DNA of 64,000 bases from positions 1-64,000 of the forward strand of contig NZ_JAGGPM010000018.1 in NCBI RefSeq assembly GCF_018613835.1. The letters are read 5' to 3'. Below the pieces are notes generated by a model, which did not search any database, was not told the origin of the DNA, and saw only the letters and a list, made by a program, of their open reading frames with translations. Both the position numbers and the translations under genes were made by a program. Positions 59,548 to 64,000 of the stretch are shown one piece after another; position 1 is the stretch's first letter; each line of letters starts with the position of its first letter. This stretch comes from Arthrobacter sp. ISL-5 (GTDB lineage: Bacteria; Actinomycetota; Actinomycetes; Actinomycetales; Micrococcaceae).

Positions 59548-60141
59548 ATGGCACAAACACACGACCTGAAGTCCGCCGCAAAGACGTGGCAGACCATGGT
59601 GGACAGCAATCAGGCGCTCCTGCTGCGGAAGTCCGGGCATGATGTCAGCTGGTGGGCGGCGAAGGGGCATGCCCAGGGGCTGAAGAACGACGCCGAGCTC
59701 CGCGCCTGGATGCGTGACGAGCACGGCATCACCGGCTACGCCCAATATGCCGTGTCCTGGGAGATGTTCGGCTATCCGGAGTTCATGCTGCGCGACGCCG
59801 ACGAACTCATCGATGGCCAGTACGACGACCACCCGCACCTGCGGCCCATCGCCAACACCCTCCTGGCATGGGCCGCAGCCCACCAGGGCGTGCAAATCCA
59901 GATGCGCAAAGGCTATGTGTCACTTCACAGCAGCCGGCGAAAGTTCGCCCAGGTGACCCGGGCGAACAAGACGTCGGTGGACGTGACACTTAGGATCGAG
60001 GCGCCTAGTGGGGGACGCCTCGAGGAGGTCAAGGTCCGGGCCGGGGACTTCTTTGACCGCAAGGTGCGCCTCACCGCCGTCGAACAGGTGGACCAGGAGC
60101 TCCTGGACCTCCTGGAGACGGCCTTGGAGCAAAACAGCTAA
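59548..60141 (+). CDS. DUF4287 / DUF5655 protein
   Basis: A 197-residue soluble protein. Residues 1-75 match the DUF4287 helical unit (TWQTMVDSNQALLLRKSGHDVSWWAAKGHAQGLKNDAELRAWM) and residues 85-190 resemble DUF5655 (QIQMRKGYVSLHSSRRKFAQV). Both are uncharacterised and often found together in actinobacteria. Convergent with the GH32 gene; a long palindrome lies between them. Confidence 0.8.
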   Translation: MAQTHDLKSAAKTWQTMVDSNQALLLRKSGHDVSWWAAKGHAQGLKNDAELRAWMRDEHGITGYAQYAVSWEMFGYPEFMLRDADELIDGQYDDHPHLRPIANTLLAWAAAHQGVQIQMRKGYVSLHSSRRKFAQVTRANKTSVDVTLRIEAPSGGRLEEVKVRAGDFFDRKVRLTAVEQVDQELLDLLETALEQNS

Positions 60142-60179
60142 CCAGCGCCGCCACCGCCGGTCGACCGGACCTTGCGTCC

Positions 60180-60244
60180 GTTTCGACGGTTCCGTGCACA
60201 CTCGATGGTGCGCAGCGTCGAGCTGGCAGGGAACCGTCGAAAAC
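60180..60244. repeat. Long hairpin between convergent genes
   Basis: GTTTCGACGGTTCC (60180-60193) pairs with GGAACCGTCGAAAAC (60230-60244) apart from one extra base; a weaker CTCGA/TCGAG stem lies in the loop and further imperfect pairing extends outward. It has no sequence in common with families A or B. Confidence 0.6.
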
Positions 60245-60270
60245 GGCGGCCGACGAAGCGACCGCTGAGC

Positions 60271-61791
60271 TCAGCCTGTCACGGTGAGGCTCACCAGGGT
60301 GCCTCCGTCGCCCTCTGCCAGCAGGCCGACGGCGGTGCTTGAGTCGCCGGGGAACACCTGGTCCGTGATGGTGGCCAGGCCGTCCTGGGCGAAGACCTCC
60401 ACTGAGCAGCGGTCCAGGAACACCCGGAGCCGAAGCCGGCCATCAACGAGGGGGACCGCCACCCGCTCAACCGACGGGAAGGTTTCGTGGAAGCCGACAT
60501 TGCCTGAGGCCGTCCGGTCCAGGCTGAGCTCCCCCGACACGGAATCGTACGCCAGCACGGTGCGCTCAGATCCGCCGGCAGACCCGCCGGCCCGGAGCAC
60601 GAGGCCCACCTTGCCGGCGGCGCCGGGCCGGAATTCGGCGTCGATCCGCAGCACGTCCCCGGAGGCGCCGGCCGGGAGCCAGGTGACGCCGCCGGCCAGT
60701 TCCTGCCCGCCCAGGGCGAACAGCTCCGTGCCGGCGGCCTCCAGCGGATCCACGGCCTCCTGCACCAGCACCGGACGCCCGCCGCGGGTTTCCAGCCGAA
60801 CCTCCCGGACCAGGGACATCGCACTGCGCCAGCCGTCCGACGGCGTGGCGGCGGCGTACTGCCAGTTGTTCATCCAGCCGATCATGAGCCGGCGGCCGCC
60901 GGGGACGTTGCTGAAGGACACGGCCGCGTAGTAGTCCCGGCCCCAGTCCAGCCAGCCGTACTCGGCCATGCGGCTGCCGTCGGCCTGCCGACCTTCGGTG
61001 ACAGTGGTTTCGGAACGGAACGCCACGCCGTCGAACGTTCCGAGGAAATACTGGCCGCCGGATCCGCCGGCGATTCCGCCGGGGCTCAGGTTGACCACCA
61101 GCACCCACTTGGTCTTTCCGGCGTCGCCGTCCACGGGCAGTTCGAACAGGTCGGGGCACTCCCAGACGCCGCCCGTGGCGTTCGCCGGGCCGAAGGTGCT
61201 CAGGTACTCCCAGGACTTCAGGTCCGAGGACTTGTAGAGGACCACTTCATGCTCGAGTGCCTCGACGGCGACCATCACCCAGTAGCCTCCGGCCGCGCCG
61301 TCGTACCAAAAAACCTTGGGGTCCCGGAAGTCCGCGGACGCCCGGTCCAGCACCGGGTTGCCCGCGTACTTCGTCCAGGTGGCGCCGTCGTCCGTACTGT
61401 AGGCCAGGGACTGCGCCTGCCGGCCGGCGAGCGGGGAGGCGGGCGAATAGGCGCTGGTGTAGATCGCCACGAGCGGCGGCACTCCTCCTACACCGAACCC
61501 GCTGGTGTTGTGGGCGTCCACGACGGCAGAACCGGAGAAAATCGCCTCCTGCTCGTCGCAGGCTAGGGCGACAGGCTGCTCGTCCCAGTGCACCAGGTCC
61601 GCCGAGGTGGCATGGCCCCAAGACATGTTGCCCCAGAGATCGCCGTGCGGGTTGTGCTGGTAGAAGAGGTGGTAGACGCCGTTGGCGTACACGAGTCCGT
61701 TGGGGTCGTTCAGCCAGTTGCGTTCCGCGGCATAGTGCCATTTGGGCCGGTACCGGCAGTCGAGCTCGGCGGTTGTATTCAGGGAAGTCAT
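60271..61791 (-). CDS. GH32 beta-fructosidase (sucrose/levan/inulin hydrolase)
   Basis: A 506-residue glycoside hydrolase of family 32. The five-blade catalytic domain has nucleophile Asp29 in WLNDPNG, the transition-state stabiliser Asp in FRDPK, and acid/base Glu in WECPDLF. The C-terminal beta-sandwich ends SLTVTG. No signal peptide, so it acts in the cytoplasm on imported oligofructosides or sucrose, consistent with the sugar ABC transporter genes just upstream on the same strand. Confidence 0.95.
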   Translation of the reverse strand: MTSLNTTAELDCRYRPKWHYAAERNWLNDPNGLVYANGVYHLFYQHNPHGDLWGNMSWGHATSADLVHWDEQPVALACDEQEAIFSGSAVVDAHNTSGFGVGGVPPLVAIYTSAYSPASPLAGRQAQSLAYSTDDGATWTKYAGNPVLDRASADFRDPKVFWYDGAAGGYWVMVAVEALEHEVVLYKSSDLKSWEYLSTFGPANATGGVWECPDLFELPVDGDAGKTKWVLVVNLSPGGIAGGSGGQYFLGTFDGVAFRSETTVTEGRQADGSRMAEYGWLDWGRDYYAAVSFSNVPGGRRLMIGWMNNWQYAAATPSDGWRSAMSLVREVRLETRGGRPVLVQEAVDPLEAAGTELFALGGQELAGGVTWLPAGASGDVLRIDAEFRPGAAGKVGLVLRAGGSAGGSERTVLAYDSVSGELSLDRTASGNVGFHETFPSVERVAVPLVDGRLRLRVFLDRCSVEVFAQDGLATITDQVFPGDSSTAVGLLAEGDGGTLVSLTVTG

Positions 61792-61822
61792 TGTCAGCTT
61801 TCGCACTAGGAGCAGGCCGGAA

Positions 61823-62701
61823 TCAGCCTTTGACACCGCTGGAGGCGATGCTGTTGATGAAGGAGCGCTGGAACGCGATGAACAGGATGACCACGGGCAC
61901 CGTGATCAGGGACGCGTAGGCCATCACTTCGCCCCAGGAGACGTTGAGCTGGAAGAAGTACTGGATGCCGATCATCACCGGGCGCAGCTCCTCGGACTGG
62001 ACCACCATGAGCGGCCAGAGGTAGGAATTCCAGGCGGGCAGGAACGTCAGGATGGCCACGGTGGCGGTGGCAGGGCCGGCGAGCGGCATGACCACCTGGC
62101 GGTAGATCTTGAACCAGCCTGCGCCGTCGATCCTGGCGGCCTCGTCCAGTTCCTTCGGGATGGACTCGAAGTACTGGTGATACAGGTAAATGGAGAACGC
62201 GTTGGCAATGAACGGGATGATCTGGACCTGGTAGGTGTCCAGCCAGCCCTTCGAAATCTCCAGGCTGAATCCGTTGAGCTCGAAGTACGGCAGCTGGTTC
62301 ACCCACCAGACCAGCGGGAGGGCCAGCGTCTGGAACGGCACGATCAGCGTGGCGAGGATGGCCGTGAACACCACGCGCTTGCCGCGCACCTCCATCCGTG
62401 ACAGACCGAAGGCGCACAGGCTGTTGATGAAGATGCCGAGCACCACCGTGACGGCGGAGACACCGATGGAGTTGATCAGGAAGCGGGCTGCCGGGACGCG
62501 GTCGAACACCGCGGTGTAGTTGTCCAGCGAGATGTTTCCGATCGGCAGGAACGCCGCCACGGACGACATGTCACCGAAAATCTGCTGGTCCGGCTTGAGC
62601 GAGGACACCAGCATGAAGACGATGGGGAACGCGGCGACGGCGGCGAACAGGATGCGCACGGCCATGGCGCCGAACGAGCTGAGGCGGAGTGCGTTTTTCA
62701 C
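61823..62701 (-). CDS. CUT1 sugar ABC transporter permease (MalG-like)
   Basis: A 292-residue six-helix permease with the coupling motif EAARIDGAGWFKIYRQVVMPLAGPA and the MalG-type C-terminus ending GVKG. It pairs with the upstream permease and the binding protein at the right edge. GTG start with AAGGA a few bases before; one intervening base separates it from the previous stop. Likely imports fructo-oligosaccharides for the GH32 enzyme. Confidence 0.92.
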   Translation of the reverse strand: MKNALRLSSFGAMAVRILFAAVAAFPIVFMLVSSLKPDQQIFGDMSSVAAFLPIGNISLDNYTAVFDRVPAARFLINSIGVSAVTVVLGIFINSLCAFGLSRMEVRGKRVVFTAILATLIVPFQTLALPLVWWVNQLPYFELNGFSLEISKGWLDTYQVQIIPFIANAFSIYLYHQYFESIPKELDEAARIDGAGWFKIYRQVVMPLAGPATATVAILTFLPAWNSYLWPLMVVQSEELRPVMIGIQYFFQLNVSWGEVMAYASLITVPVVILFIAFQRSFINSIASSGVKG

Positions 62702-62702
62702 G

Positions 62703-63683
62703 TCAGTCCTTCTCTCGGGTCAGGTAGCGCTGCACCGCTGAGATGAGCAGCACGAGGACAAAGAAGACAAGCGATATGGCCGAGGCGTACGAGGTTTCCT
62801 GCTGCTTGAAGCCGGAGCGGACCGCCTCGTAGATGATGGTGGTGGTGGAATCGAGCGGTCCGCCCTGCGTCATCACGCTGACCTGGTCGAAGAGTCCGAG
62901 CGCCTGGATGGTGATGGTCACCAGGACCAGGCTCCGGGTGGGCTTGAGGCCCGGCCAGGTCACGTAGCGGAACTGGTGCCAGCGGCTGGCGCCGTCCAGC
63001 TGGGCTGCCTCGTACAGTTCACCCGAGATGCTCTGCAGCCCGGCGAGCCAGATGATCATGTGGAACCCGGCGGCCTGCCAGATGGACAGCGCGATGATGG
63101 CCGGCATGGCCGTGGCGGGGTCGTTGAGCCAGTCGGCACCCTGGATGAGACCGAAGCTGAAGGTGGACAGCAGCTCGTTGATCAGGCCGTCCTTGCGGTA
63201 CATGAACAGCCACAGCAGGGAGACCACCACCATGGACGTGACCACAGGAAGGAAGTACACGGTGCGGAAGAAGTTCACCCCGCGGAATTTCTTGTTGATC
63301 AGCAGCGCCATGGCCAGTGCCAGGGCCGACTGCACAGGGACAACCACCACGGCGAAATACGTGACGTTCAGTAGTGCCCGCCAGAAGGTGGGATCAGCGA
63401 AGAGCCGGGCGAAGTTGTCCGTGCCGACGAACTCCACGGGCCGCGGGGAGATCAGGCGGGCGTTGGTGAACGCCAGGCCGAAGCCGAGGATGGCGGGGAG
63501 GAACACGAAGGCGAGGAGCAGGACGGCGGCCGGCGCGATCATGCCCCAGCCGCTGAGCTGTTCGCGCAGGTAGCCCGGGCGCCGGTGGCGCGGGGCGGCG
63601 GAGGGTGTCGGGGCGCCGGGTGCGGTGGCCCCGGGTGCGGTGGCGCCGGGACGGCGCTGGGAGGGAAGCTGGGTGGTTGTCAT
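62703..63683 (-). CDS. CUT1 sugar ABC transporter permease (MalF-like)
   Basis: A 326-residue six-helix permease with motif YEAAQLDGASRWHQFRYVTWPGLKP. A 45-residue N-terminal extension contains a GATAPGATAPGAPTP-type Ala/Pro/Gly repeat. It forms the transport channel with the downstream permease. No ATPase gene is in the window; such systems usually share MsmK-like ATPases. Confidence 0.92.
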   Translation of the reverse strand: MTTTQLPSQRRPGATAPGATAPGAPTPSAAPRHRRPGYLREQLSGWGMIAPAAVLLLAFVFLPAILGFGLAFTNARLISPRPVEFVGTDNFARLFADPTFWRALLNVTYFAVVVVPVQSALALAMALLINKKFRGVNFFRTVYFLPVVTSMVVVSLLWLFMYRKDGLINELLSTFSFGLIQGADWLNDPATAMPAIIALSIWQAAGFHMIIWLAGLQSISGELYEAAQLDGASRWHQFRYVTWPGLKPTRSLVLVTITIQALGLFDQVSVMTQGGPLDSTTTIIYEAVRSGFKQQETSYASAISLVFFVLVLLISAVQRYLTREKD

Positions 63684-63717
63684 GGGAGTCTCCGTTGACA
63701 GTCAGTGCCGGGGCACA

Positions 63718-63746
63718 ACGACGGCGGCAGTTGCCGCCGCCGTCGT
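63718..63746 (-). other. Stable hairpin between binding-protein and permease genes
   Basis: ACGACGGCGGC (63718-63728) pairs perfectly with GCCGCCGTCGT (63736-63746) in the 82-base gap. Hairpins here commonly shield the binding-protein mRNA or reduce read-through so that it is made in excess. Confidence 0.55.
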
Positions 63747-63765
63747 CGGACCGCTGGGCAGCTGG

Positions 63766-64000
63766 CTAGCTCTTGTAGCCGCCGTTGGACTTGATGTTGG
63801 CGTCAATCGCCTTGACCGCCTTGTCCAGCACGGTCTTGGGGTCGGCACCGGCCAGGATGTCCTGGACCGCCTTGCCGTATTCGGTGGCGATGAACGGGTA
63901 GGCGGGCGTTTCCGGACGCATCACCGCGTAGTTGCGCGAGAACTCCATGAAGATCCGGTTGGCACCGCCCTCAGCGAACGCCGGGAGCAGCGCCGCGGCG
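63766..64000 (-). CDS. Sugar ABC transporter substrate-binding protein, 5' part beyond window edge
   Basis: The frame is open from base 64000 down to the stop at 63766; about 77 C-terminal residues are visible. The pattern FMEFSRNYAVMRPETPAYPFIATEYGKAVQDILAG ending DANIKSNGGYKS is typical of the C-terminus of family 1 solute-binding proteins. It is the first known gene of the uptake operon feeding the GH32 enzyme. Confidence 0.85.
   Translation of the reverse strand, partial: AAALLPAFAEGGANRIFMEFSRNYAVMRPETPAYPFIATEYGKAVQDILAGADPKTVLDKAVKAIDANIKSNGGYKS

Noticed and set aside
1..64000. CRISPR arrays, insertion sequences, prophage, tRNA and rRNA genes
   Set aside because: No regularly spaced direct repeats, transposase or phage genes, cloverleaf-like or rRNA-like sequences were recognised by eye; a dedicated tRNA scan was not possible.

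Overview
The window is a 64 kb chromosomal segment of a high-GC Gram-positive bacterium. Gene content, codon use and regulatory signals point to the Micrococcaceae, most likely an Arthrobacter or Pseudarthrobacter type. Supporting signs are purF-purM with a DUF3073 gene nearby, a clpB controlled by an HspR/HAIR-type site, a SoxR with its redox box, an ECF sigma factor with an RskA-type anti-sigma factor, a mycothiol-dependent-enzyme-like domain, and many -10 boxes of the form TAGRCT placed 6-7 bases before a start codon (leaderless mRNAs). No rRNA, tRNA, insertion sequence, prophage or CRISPR array was seen. Both ends cut a gene: a cellulose-synthase-like glycosyltransferase on the left and a sugar-ABC binding protein on the right.

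Layout. 1-1936: membrane glycosyltransferase overlapping a STAS anti-anti-sigma protein and an RsbW-like ATPase. 2133-3831: urate-breakdown genes uraD and uraH plus a fumarylacetoacetase-family enzyme behind a dyad operator. 3892-7216: purF and purM with a small membrane protein. 7290-9939: VOC protein, AHSA1/TIGR03086 fusion with its ArsR regulator, DUF3073. 11108-13777: clpB. 14455-15204: secreted trypsin-like protease. 15351-18574: molybdate uptake (HTH-TOBE regulator, modA, modB, modC) behind a perfect 10-bp dyad.

18833-29783 is the most distinctive region: a lipoprotein metallophosphoesterase, a lipoprotein GH16 glycanase, and then a tightly packed operon of two GT2 glycosyltransferases, a 21-codon micro-ORF, an HPr-kinase-like P-loop protein, a GT2-flippase fusion, a large membrane protein with a Lys/His-rich repeat tail, two small membrane proteins and a secreted LamG-like protein. 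It looks like an exopolysaccharide assembly locus of unfamiliar composition with a structured leader.

29869-39419 is mixed housekeeping: DUF4031 protein, ArsR/AHSA1 genes, YccF, trpF, HutD, ferritin, a guanidine-III riboswitch with a paired Gdx-type SMR exporter, aldo/keto reductase, MBL hydrolase, and a DEAD-box helicase with a structured leader containing an intrinsic terminator. 40127-45087: amino-acid permease and assimilatory nitrite reductase nirBD. 45143-56583: small enzymes, a SoxR-controlled MFS pump, an Lrp-type regulator divergent from an M20 amidohydrolase and an MHS transporter, a second MFS carrier, a FAD monooxygenase and trmB. 57597-59488: ECF sigma/anti-sigma pair with a divergent secreted lipoprotein. 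60271-64000: GH32 fructosidase with a CUT1-type sugar ABC transporter.

A recurring theme is long palindromic elements in intergenic regions, mostly between convergent genes. Two families each occur twice (7223/37452 and 48936/52768), with conserved outer arms or cores and inner stems that change while staying paired.
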